Shown in pieces: positions 50,301-58,225 of a stretch of 64,000 nt of DNA. The DNA lies in NCBI GenBank assembly GCA_016617855.1, contig JAECUM010003690.1:1-64000 (forward strand), read 5' to 3'. Under the pieces are notes generated by a model. It was not told the DNA's origin, searched no databases, and saw only the letters and a list, made by a program, of their open reading frames with translations. Position numbers and translations under genes: made by a program. This DNA comes from Megalonaias nervosa (taxonomy: Eukaryota; Mollusca; Bivalvia; Unionida; Unionidae). The stretch's first letter is position 1. The number at the start of each line of letters is the position of its first letter.

Positions 50301-53055
50301 CAAAAAGTCATGAAAATTAAAACTAATATAACACTGGACACCTTACGTTGAATGGTTTCAACAACGTAAATGTTACTAGTACTGCACGCTGGCTCAGTCC
50401 TCAAAGTTCTTCTCTCACCTCATCCTGTCTTTTTTAGACTGCTTTTCTTAATGTCATCGAGCTTCAAAGACTCTTTGTACTAGTAGCACTTCAGTGGTGT
50501 CAACAAAACGTTTTCAATAAAAAGAAAGAAGAAAAAGCTAACATTTGATATGTTTATTCCCTTTAATGTGTGGCATCCCAGCGCAACACATGGCCCAACC
50601 TTGGCGCTACTCAACTAATTACATTTGTTGTTTTTTTGCATTAAAAATATTAAAAGATTAAACATTCACTGTGGACAGAATACCATCTTTCAACTTGTAT
50701 CTTTGATCTCGTCGGACTGTTGTCAGGATGGTGAAAACTTGTTAACCTATTATTTTACTTTTCTAAAATCTAAGTTTAATCACCAGTAGGCCTGCAGTTG
50801 ATTTAGTCTACATTTTGTTTTTAAAGTGTGTATTATATTATATTTTTTTAAAAATTACGTAATTTAAAACAACAACAGTTTATACCAGTTAAAGGTTTAA
50901 ACAATTACCCAATATTTCATCTGTGATAACAATATTAATATAAGTCATCCATGGGAGAGTTGTTATCTATTGCGGATAAAAATGGAGTGAGGATGCTGGT
51001 CAGAAAATCTTTTACGTTCTGACATTATTTTTGAAAGAAGCATTCCACACCCATATTTATTGTGACGTCACATTTCTTCAAACCCCACCCTTCGTCACAC
51101 TTGATCACAAAATTCCCCCCCCACTGAGTGACGCTATATGTGAACCAAACCTGGTCATTCCTTACCCAAGTTGTTTTGTACCCGAGTTGTTTCGTACCCA
51201 AATTAGTCGTTTCATACCCAAAACAATGGTCATTTTGTACCCAAGGTGCTGGTTGTTTCGTACCCTATGCTATAGTCATTTCATACCTAAAGTACAAATG
51301 TAACCACCAATATCATAAAAAAGATATTTCATATGTATTTCAAACTGTTTAAAGCTGTTCAATGTTTCATTACAGGTATTACCATGTGAGAGTGAGTATC
51401 TTTGGTTCGCCAAGATGAAGCATTGTAATATAATAGCATATACAATTTTCATTTCATCAGAATAAACTATTTCTATGTTGCTTTTATTTTCCTTTGTGAT
51501 AGATAGATATTAGATAGAGGCATACAAAATTACAAAGGTAATTACATGAACGATCAATGCTAAAATGAATCTACATGTTAGTGAAGTAACGGCTATATAT
51601 AAATGGATAATAATAATAATAATAGGAACATAATTAAGGGCTCATATTATATGAATTCTACATGACCTTGTATACTTTAACAGGAAGCATAATTGAAATG
51701 TTAAGTTATCAAACGTTAAAATCCACAGATATCTAGTATGTTGAAGCTTTCAAGCTTAGTTCAGTATCACACATGTTTGATTATTTATTTGTTTTTGTTT
51801 TACTTTGAAATAATTACACGAGGTCTCTGTTTTTCAGCAGTCTTTTGATTCGGAGAAATCTTAATAAATTCCATGTCAAGAATTATTTGACATTAATACT
51901 ATATTTACTTCACTTGTTTACTGGGGATTTACTTTATCTTCGAAAATTTAAATTTGTTTTACTCAAGCACTACTAATTTAGTATAATGATCAGAAGGCAA
52001 ACTTAGAGTTATATACAATGAACTAAAATTTATCATTAAGCCAAAAAGATTGTTGAAAGTGTCCAAAACTTTGCACAAGTATGCTAATGTGGCCGGCAGT
52101 CTACCAGAAAATGGCGTGGTGGTATGTATAGTATACCACATTCAACACCTTTAAAAGCTGGCAACAAAAATTGAAATTAACAGTATTGTCCTTGGAGAAG
52201 AGAAACTCAATCAAGCAACACTATTTTATCTGCAGAATTTCTAGTTGCTTTGAGAGGAGAAACATTTGTAATTTTTTCAGTCATGTTAGTCATTACTAAA
52301 TAATACCAAGAAATATGACAATGCTTGTTAATTTGAACGATAGAAAAATGAATGGACTTGTTCAGTTATTTAAAGCTGGCCAATGTTTTATTTTTATTTT
52401 TACTGGCAATGTGAATTTTTGTTAATTCTTTTTAGTACATAGATGATATTATACAGTGAAAACAATACAATTACTGTAATTATTTGCGTTTGGTCAATTT
52501 TTTGCCCGGATATGCTTTGCTCATGCAATTTTTAAGGTAGGAAAAAGATCAGGCCTAGAGAGGGAGCGGCAAATATGACAATACTGTACATTTGACCTTG
52601 TAAATTAATGGGTACGAAACGACCAGTACCTCGGGTACGAAACGACTAGCACCTTGGGTACGAAACGACTAACACCTTGGGCACGACACGACCAGTTTCC
52701 ACTGGGTACGAAACGACTTGGGTACGGAATGACCATGAACCTATGTGAACGACCCCTTTACAAGATTTGCTAAACTTAGCTTAAGACCTATTTTTTAACA
52801 ATATGGCGTAAATATTTCATTTCTTTAACTTTAACATATAACATATATAAACATCACTAGTAATCTACATGCTCTTTCCAATGCAGAGTATGCGGCCTTT
52901 AAAGTAACAATTTCAAGAACACCTGATACCCGAGATTTTAACCCACCAGCTAAACCATAGTATTGTGATGTTGTGCACGCTAATCTTTGATGAAAATATG
53001 GAGAATATTCAACAGCATAACCGTGTTTTCCTATCGTACGAAATGACAGGGTCAT
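26184..53055 (-). CDS. PEX7: Peroxisomal targeting signal 2 receptor (peroxin 7), complete
   Basis: Nine exons on the minus strand, all GT-AG and in frame: 52947-53055, 42330-42502, 41218-41253, 39337-39414, 34362-34470, 31871-31980, 29453-29566, 26677-26732 and 26184-26346. They total 948 nt, or 315 aa plus stop, close to the ~320 aa of animal PEX7. PEX7 is a WD40 beta-propeller that binds the N-terminal PTS2 signal of cargo in the cytosol and delivers it to peroxisomes with PEX5L. Visible blades include [75 protein letters not shown] and [13 protein letters not shown]. An in-frame stop upstream fixes the ATG at 53055. No frameshift or stop was found. It is head to head with an NPAT-like gene, 358 bp apart. 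Confidence 0.97.
26347..26676 (-). other. PEX7 intron 8
   Basis: A 330-bp GT-AG intron without recognised elements. Confidence 0.8.
26677..26732 (-). CDS. PEX7: PEX7 exon 8
   Basis: A 56-nt exon encoding [19 protein letters not shown]. The SCSYDFTVR block is highly conserved in PEX7 proteins. The acceptor is TTCACAG and the donor GTGGGT. Confidence 0.95.
27087..27215. repeat. 44-bp tandem repeat
   Basis: Two identical 44-bp copies containing ATCCTATTTTGTACAGTGCC start at 27087 and 27131. A third, degenerate copy follows. Confidence 0.9.
27300..27860. repeat. ~41-bp minisatellite with a homogenised core
   Basis: Degenerate units with CTGTAGTAACTGCTGCACTA and TGTAGAAACTGTTGCACTA occupy the flanks. 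Between ~27636 and ~27795 four 41-bp units containing GGGGGCCTTTGGGCC are identical, which points to recent expansion. Confidence 0.93.
28404..28695. repeat. ~58-bp minisatellite, five copies
   Basis: Units contain GAGTCCAAAACCCTATGTCA and CTATGGCCATACTGGAAT, spaced about 58 bp. Open frames across it reflect the repeat. Confidence 0.92.
29453..29566 (-). CDS. PEX7: PEX7 exon 7
   Basis: 38 codons in phase 0, with [19 protein letters not shown] and [11 protein letters not shown]. It carries a canonical WD dipeptide and the GH of the next blade. Confidence 0.95.
29567..31870 (-). other. PEX7 intron 6
   Basis: A 2.3-kb intron, half of it made of the ~145-bp tandem array at 30330-31500. Nothing else was recognised. 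Confidence 0.75.
30330..31500. repeat. ~145-bp satellite-like array, about eight copies
   Basis: The marker ATTTAGGACCAACTGGACAT recurs near 30463, 30639, 30785, 30897, 31041, 31186, 31332 and 31474, mostly 142-146 bp apart. Each unit also has AACAAGATTTTCAAGATGGC and GCAGCCATATTAGATGTC-like blocks. A 39-bp local duplication (GGCCTTCTTGGATATCAGAC) sits inside one copy. Confidence 0.88.
31871..31980 (-). CDS. PEX7: PEX7 exon 6
   Basis: It encodes [20 protein letters not shown] and [16 protein letters not shown]. The acceptor is CATCCAG and the donor GTACCA. The first two bases complete a glycine codon split with exon 5. Confidence 0.95.
32694..32740. repeat. (GTAT)n microsatellite
   Basis: About 47 bases of the GTAT tetranucleotide repeat. 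Confidence 0.97.
32742..33018. mobile_element. Probable hAT-type MITE
   Basis: The left end AGGACTGGCATGAGGTAA and the right end read in reverse, AGGGCTGGCACAAGCTAT, form an imperfect inverted repeat. Pyrimidine-rich CCCCTCC tracts lie inside. No target duplication was seen. Confidence 0.45.
33940..34130. mobile_element. Probable ~190-bp MITE
   Basis: Imperfect inverted repeats. The left arm has GTTCCATTTAAACATG and CAGGGAAGGC. The right arm, reversed, has ATTCCAGTAAAACATACC and CAGGGAAGGC. The arrangement is typical of small non-autonomous elements. Confidence 0.6.
34362..34470 (-). CDS. PEX7: PEX7 exon 5
   Basis: It encodes [16 protein letters not shown] and [16 protein letters not shown]. 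The [15 protein letters not shown] stretch is a PEX7 signature. The donor is GTAAGA, and the exon ends in phase 1. Confidence 0.96.
34856..35115 (+). mobile_element. tRNA-derived SINE (type B), best copy
   Basis: The head CCCGAGTGGCCAAGTGGTCT fits an A box. GGGTTTGAGTCTCAGATTC approximates a B box. The body has GTGGGTATGTGAGAAAGCTT and GTGGTTCTTTCCAGGGTTTT. The tail reads TGCTGAAAAATGCATTAAAC and then an A-rich simple repeat. Confidence 0.85.
37261..38907. mobile_element. Non-autonomous pogo/Tc1-mariner-like element
   Basis: The left end CAGTAAAACCTGTTATGAGA and the right end, reversed, CAGTAAAAACTGTTATGAGC form terminal inverted repeats flanked on both sides by TA, the expected target duplication. 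Both subterminal regions repeat a GGTGGTCGCTCATAGCAG module. The 1.65-kb interior has no transposase-like frame. A Tigger/pogo transposase relic lies elsewhere in the same gene, but kinship is not shown. Confidence 0.85.
39337..39414 (-). CDS. PEX7: PEX7 exon 4
   Basis: 26 codons in phase 0 encoding [20 protein letters not shown] and DKLIKM. The acceptor is GTTGCAG and the donor GTATAA. Confidence 0.95.
39415..41217 (-). other. PEX7 intron 3
   Basis: A 1.8-kb intron with a ~24-bp array (40316-40500), a 23-bp duplication near 40560-40606 and a 24-bp duplication near 39740-39785. Confidence 0.75.
40316..40500. repeat. ~24-bp tandem repeat
   Basis: About seven diverged copies of GTGATCTCAATATGGCCCAT. 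Confidence 0.88.
41218..41253 (-). CDS. PEX7: PEX7 exon 3 (36-nt microexon)
   Basis: Exactly 12 codons in phase 0, encoding [12 protein letters not shown]. The acceptor is ATTTCAG and the donor GTATGA. It is required to join [11 protein letters not shown] (exon 2) to VNSVDW (exon 4), and it supplies the EHxxEV turn conserved in PEX7. Gene finders may miss it because of its size. Confidence 0.92.
41254..42329 (-). other. PEX7 intron 2
   Basis: A 1.1-kb intron. A 69-codon minus-strand open frame at 41876-42085 is unrecognised. Confidence 0.75.
42330..42502 (-). CDS. PEX7: PEX7 exon 2
   Basis: It encodes [20 protein letters not shown], then [17 protein letters not shown] and [31 protein letters not shown] is diagnostic of PEX7. 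The acceptor is TTTCAG and the donor GTACGC. Confidence 0.97.
45484..45900 (+). pseudogene. Non-LTR (LINE) reverse transcriptase fragment
   Basis: It begins near a [14 protein letters not shown] segment in one frame, then has [14 protein letters not shown], where the catalytic Y/FADD box reads FADE. A downstream frame carries [35 protein letters not shown] and [10 protein letters not shown], the usual thumb-region order. Frameshifts and stops break it. Only about 130 codons remain, so it is a dead 3' fragment of the RT domain. Confidence 0.8.
46050..46624 (-). pseudogene. Tigger/pogo-type transposase relic
   Basis: The N-terminal part reads [20 protein letters not shown], a CENP-B/Psq-like helix-turn-helix. 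A shifted frame then gives [20 protein letters not shown] and [12 protein letters not shown], the HTH_Tnp_Tc5 domain. Near the end [18 protein letters not shown] marks the first catalytic Asp of the DDE_1 domain. Several frameshifts and stops occur, and the remaining catalytic region is missing. Confidence 0.85.
47953..50404 (-). pseudogene. Decayed putative transposase gene with C-terminal C2H2 finger
   Basis: The pieces run N to C across frames. They include [20 protein letters not shown] (50404-50051), a charged helical segment with [20 protein letters not shown] (50002-49820), [56 protein letters not shown] (49335-49069), [20 protein letters not shown] (49006-48773), [19 protein letters not shown] (48654 on), [16 protein letters not shown] and a C2H2 finger [20 protein letters not shown] (48240-47953). 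I recognise this as a multi-copy gene type of cnidarian and mollusc genomes, without an assigned superfamily. The spaced D (ISQDDK), D (GGPDEN) and E (NRVRERW) suggest a DDE enzyme, which is inference. At least five stops or frameshifts make it inactive. Confidence 0.7.
51146..52741. mobile_element. Nested non-autonomous element with modular TIRs and 9-bp TSD
   Basis: It is flanked by identical TATGTGAAC at 51137-51145 and 52742-52750. The ends share TGGTCATTCC inverted. They continue as long inverted repeats made of tandem GTTTCGTACCCAAGGTG-type modules (51150-51295) and their complement GGGTACGAAACGAC (52610-52733). The 1.6-kb interior has no recognisable transposase. A 9-bp duplication with long TIRs fits Mutator-like elements; the family is inferred. 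Confidence 0.85.
52947..53055 (-). CDS. PEX7: PEX7 exon 1 with start codon
   Basis: The ATG is at 53053-53055, with an in-frame TAA four codons upstream on the transcript. It encodes [20 protein letters not shown] and [16 protein letters not shown], the conserved N-terminal strand of PEX7. The donor is GTGGGT; the last base opens the glycine codon finished in exon 2. Confidence 0.96.
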
Positions 53056-53413
53056 GTCTTTCGTTTAAGACATTGCTGCGTCTGAATTTTACATCACTAA
53101 TCTGCAGGCCTAGTTCACATAATGTCAACAAGTTCAACCTTTGACCCGTTGCCATTATGGGCACTTAGCAATTACGACAACATGATAATCCTGTTTAAAA
53201 TATGTTAGCAAAACTTCATAAATAGTTGTTTATTGTTGGAATAAATTAATATTATTGAAATATTTTTATAATTTATAATTCAGCATGTTGTCTAATATTT
53301 ACGACATCTACCGTAAACCTATAATGCCCGCCATAATATTGAAAGAGTTGTACGAAAGTTTTGTTAAGGAACTACTGGTGTTTATAATGGCATCTTAAAT
53401 TAATTAATGCAAA
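53056..53413. promoter_or_regulatory. Divergent PEX7/NPAT-like promoter region
   Basis: Only 358 bp separate the two start codons, so both promoters and 5' UTRs must be here. No TATA box is well placed. GCCAT-type motifs occur at 53151-53155 and inside CCCGCCAT (53337-53344), which resemble YY1 cores. Flanking DNA has visibly more CG than the gene bodies. Shared regulation is inferred from spacing. Confidence 0.7.
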
Positions 53414-53462
53414 ATGGAAATTCAGTATTTTCTTCCGTCAGAGGTAGCCAGACTAGTTTTAG
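53414..53462 (+). CDS. NPAT: NPAT-like exon 1
   Basis: 16 codons plus one base, encoding MEIQYFLPSEVARLVL. The donor is GTTTGT. It is too short for a standard open-frame list and was found by matching phase and sequence to the downstream LisH exon. Confidence 0.82.
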
Positions 53463-56400
53463 GTTTGTATGAATAATGTGTGATTCGCAGTAGTGTTTAT
53501 TTGGATGAAAAATAAATAACGAAAGAGGCTAGGTCAACAGTGGCATTTCTGCGCAGAAATCTCTGCTATTGTCTGGAAAAAGGCCGTTCTGCATATCTTT
53601 ACTTTGTGCGTTCCATACTTGAATATAGATCATCTATTTGGAACTCTTACTAAAATAGTGGAATAGATAAAATAACATACACCACCAATTAACTAGTCCT
53701 ATAATGTAAGTCATAGCACATGTTTTTGTTTAAGTGCTATGTCTTACTACCCAAATAGCGGCCTTGCATAGCCTGTTGCGATGTCGGTTGACATCGGAAC
53801 GAGTAATCAAAGTTTCATGAATATCTCACACACTTGGCAGCCTATATCGACACTCTTCCACTAATTTATGTGTAATTAATATACTGACTGTGCTGTCTTT
53901 ATCCTGGTGGAATCAAAATCTGACACTAGCAAATGGACGCATTTTCATGTTCTGTTGACATACATTTGAATTTGTTGCAATGCGACGGTATACCACCATG
54001 TCGTCCAGTTCTGCTTGTTGGGTAATTCTGGACAACTATATGACATTCCTGTAAACATTGGATCGCATGTTGTTTTTGGTCGATATCCAATTTGTATCAA
54101 GAAAGAACAATCATACTTTAATTAAGGAAAGTGATATTCATAAAGTGTACAAAAATATTCCACATTTCTACCCAAGTTCATACGAAAATGTGATTCTAAA
54201 GGTCAACATGAAGCCCCCACTCATGACCTTCTTGAACTTTTAACCCAGAAAATCCTATTTACTGTGTATCTTTTAGACTCATAAAATAAATACATTATAT
54301 AAAAGATGGAAATGTATACCTTAAAATGGGCCTTTAATGGTCTGAAGCGCTTACCATTAGGGATCACTGCCCTCTCACCTCTGTCTACGTGGGTTCGAGT
54401 CTCGGGTTCAGCCGATGTGGGTATGTGAGAAAGCTTGCCAGCAGCTTCTCGTAGGTTGGTGGTTCTTCCCGGGGTTTTCTGAGGTTCTTCCTCCACAATT
54501 GATACTGGCCGCCATGTATAGCCTAACTTGTGCTGAAAAATGGCGTTAAACGCTTCAACGACAACAACCTTAAAACAAATCTGCATTTTAACCCAAGTTT
54601 CCAATTTTGCAAGAAGCTGTACCACACGTACAAAATCGTCTGCTATCCAGAATGTGAACTTGCCGCTAGAATGGAATTCTCACAAAATTTCTCAGCGTAT
54701 AGTCTGTTTCTAAATTCTTTACTAATTTTTTTTCTCATCAACAGGACATTGTAAACACATTATATCCTTTTCCTTGTTGGTTCTCTTCAACATAATAGCT
54801 TATTTTTTTATAAAATGTTGAACTTTACTAATTTTTTTACATGATCAGTTTTGTTTGCTTAATATCTCTTGCCATTTATTGGCATTGTTAGGATTAATTT
54901 TGTAAAACCAGCTATAAACTTACTTTATTACTTGACTGAAATGTTGACATAAACAGTCCAAAGTAATGTATTTCATTTCCATAGTCCAATTAGTAAACAT
55001 TACATCTTTTCAAAGCTATGCGCAGAATAGTCCGACTTATTGTGAGTCACGAAAACACTGGTGGTATCCGGTGTGTCCAAAATTAATATTATTTTGAACA
55101 GAATATTCTGGTGACAATTGCCTCTTTTCAAATGGTAAGCATTGCAGTATTTTATTTTCGTCAATCGGTAAAATTCGGTATGCGTTTTGCTTCAATATTG
55201 GTGACGGAAACCTTAGGTGCGCAGAAATGCCCAACATCATTGTAATATTAGCACACCGTTGGTTTGCTCCTCCTACCGATTTTGAAAACGAAAAGCATCA
55301 AGGATATTTGTTTTTAAAAAATGCATAGAACTTTGTAATTTAATTCATCAACTTATGATTTATAACCTGATTGTCGCCACAAGGGGGGACCCCTTACTGT
55401 CAACTTATTGGCCTTCAGAGCAAATGGAAACTTCTGATCATCAGGCTGATGTAAACAAAACAGACTGCTCTGTCCTTTTCTGTTCGTTTAGATAAAAACT
55501 GTTGTCAGCATCAAATCTTTGCAATGTATAGTTTTAATATTTGTATTAAAAAAAGTTGCATACATGAGATCAAAGAGATACAACTCCAAAATTTATGGAA
55601 TTGAGATTATCAGAGACTGTAAACCACATCACATTAGTTGCTTGAAAGCAGACTTGCCCATGCAAATGTGAAAACTGTGTTAACAAAAGAAATTTCGTTT
55701 TTGAAATGCCAACAAGTTGACAGTACAATGAGGATTTTACTAACCTCTGGCTAACTGACTACCACTAATTTGGAGTCCTGTGTCATAGCACTTGATGAGG
55801 TACAGTGAATGGCTAAGTTTGGTGAGTTTAGTAACAGGTTTACCACTTTAATATGACACAAACCTGGGTTATCACCATTTTCAAGAAGAAAAAAAAACTG
55901 CTGCAAATTCTGACCCATAAGGTTGTTGTTTTTTTTTTTCTTCAATCCATTGTCTTTTCATTACATTTATTGAATCACAATAAGTAAAACCATTTTTCCT
56001 CTTCAGTTTGTGTGTTTCTTTCATGTTCAAAGTTACCTTTCCAAGATAAAAGGGTTGACAAGTCTGCCAATACAAGTAAAAGTCATTGTTAGGCAAGTGA
56101 AATTGCATGTGTGCAGTCATTGCATTGGTCTTAGACCCTCAGTATTCAAAGACCAACATACCATGGACCCTCGATAATTAGCTATGAACCCTCAGTTTAA
56201 TGACACTCTAGATCCAGTTGATTGCACATTTTCCCTTACAGGTTACCCCCAAAAGTTCTACTTGGTAAGGAAATTAATTACATGAACAGAAATTAAAAGA
56301 AAAATACCAGTTCTCGAAAGGAAAGAAGACAAAAATTAAAATGAAACAAAACTGTTGCAATATTTATAGTAATATATCTTACAGTAGAGTTATATTGATA

Positions 56401-58141
56401 TGATATGAATTTATGTACATAAGTGGACACCCTCTTTTCTCATCTGGATCCTTAGTTTTCCTATCAGGCCCCACCCCCGCTTTAACCGCTCCAGTGGCCT
56501 AGTGGTTAGAGCGTCTGCCTCGGATGTGGAAGGTCGTGGGTTCAATCCCCAGCTGAGTCATACCAAAGACTTACAGAAATGGTACTTACAGCTGCCTCGC
56601 TTGGTGTTCAGCATTAAGAGGTTAGTGTTAGGACTGGTCGGCCTGGGGTCAGGATAATGTGAGTGGGTGGGACATCATATTACATATCTGTAGCATGATG
56701 CCTCAGTGCTAGACATCACTATAAACTACCACATTGCAGACATCATAGTGGTATGACTGAAAAATTGTTAAAGCTACATTAAAAATCCAAATCACACATA
56801 CACACACACACCCCTCCTGTCCCCCCAATACCTAGAGACTGCAGTTCAAGGACAGTGTTAAAGATCTGCATAGAGCTCAGCTTAAGTTTACCTTCACATT
56901 AGGCCAGACAGAAAAATGTGTTTCTGGTTGCACTGGTTTAAAATTAGGGCAGGCAGGGTTTTTTTTCTTCTTTTTTTAAACATATATATTTAACTTGATT
57001 TTTTTTTTTTTTAATCCATGGGGGGAAAAGGTGCTAGGGTTGGCATTGAGAAACAGGGATGGCTGGTTCACCGGAAACACATTTTTTTGTTGGTCATTTG
57101 TCCAATTTTATTTTATATTAGATTTATGTTTAAAGGCATTTTCCTTGCAAGCATGCTATATAGCCCAGTTCGGTAACATTATTTACCTCCCTAACAGAGT
57201 AACTGCAGAGTTATCATTCTTGCAATGAGTGTACATTAGTCACTTCCAGAGAGCATTGTAACAATGGATTTAAACAAAGGAAGAAGCGATCCATCAAATT
57301 TAAGCATTAGCAATGCTAAAGTTCTCGACCTGAGCGATTTTTAAGAGACCTAGGTTTATCTGTGTCAGGTACTAAGAATGAACTAATTAAGCGAGTGAAA
57401 GATGCGCAAGAAATAGGAAAAACACCGTTGCAAGTGTTGAGGAATTGTGATGAAAATTTTGCAGAAGAATGTAAGCTTGAGCGGCTGGTGTCGCCGTTAC
57501 GAGAAAAACTTCCAGATTTATCGGAGCTCAAGTCCAAGTGGTCAGACGACATAACATCAATTCCATGTGTTATAAACAATGACCTTTACAACTATCTTGT
57601 TCTAATTAATAGCAGGACATTTGACAATAAGCCACTTGGTGCAAAAAGGCAGTTAAAATCTAAAGTGTTTTATGCTGACAGACATTTACATTCAGTGAAA
57701 TTCCATGAAATAGAAAGGACATTGTCTCACTGTTATGTGAAAGCTCTTGTGATGCCATCAATTCCAACTCAGAAAGAGAATAAAAAGGACTATGTTGTGT
57801 GGGCCTGTCTGTCCAAAATAACTGGTCAAGTTCATGCAGCTGGTTGTGAATGTGAGGCAGGGTAAGTAGTATTACATATGTAGTCATTTCTGGTAAAATT
57901 TGTACACATATTTCATTTATGTCTATTAATAGACATTTTTTAGACTTTATTTTGTCAATCTGCGGCATGCTTGTTCTAATTTACAATTTAGAAAGATGAT
58001 GTACAACTTAATTTAAATGGTCATTGATTGATTTTAGTGTAGAATACTATTTTGTAAACAAATTTTCTTGATAACCAGTCGCGTTACAAAATCAGTTATT
58101 TCCCTTTATTTCATTTGTCACAGCTTGTATGTGTACTGCAT

Positions 58142-58225
<84 letters not shown>

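Larger units (their letters stand above)
47454..52777 (-). mobile_element. Inverted-repeat DNA transposon, superfamily unassigned, split by a nested element
   Basis: The ends are inverted. AAGTTTAGCAAA (47454-47465) pairs with its complement at 52766-52777, and GGGGTCGTCCACATA pairs with the complement of TATGTGAACGACCCC. When the nested element (51146-52741) and one copy of its 9-bp duplication are removed, the right repeat continues to a CACATAT...CGTCA block that matches the left one, giving ~45 bp of imperfect terminal repeat. Inside the ends, a CGTCACACTTSATCACAAAA motif followed by a C-rich tract recurs at ~47535 and ~51092. The interior carries one decayed gene (47953-50404). The element's own target duplication was not identified. 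Confidence 0.75.
42503..52946 (-). other. PEX7 intron 1 (10.4 kb), transposon-rich
   Basis: Contains a non-LTR reverse transcriptase relic, a Tigger/pogo transposase relic and a 5.3-kb inverted-repeat transposon with a nested insertion. From 42503 to 45483 no gene or element was recognised. Confidence 0.85.

Noticed and set aside
56485..56560. Functional tRNA gene
   Set aside because: A and B boxes are present but the sequence continues into a ~300-bp repeated body, and a second copy exists at 15823-16125. It is a SINE head rather than a tRNA gene.
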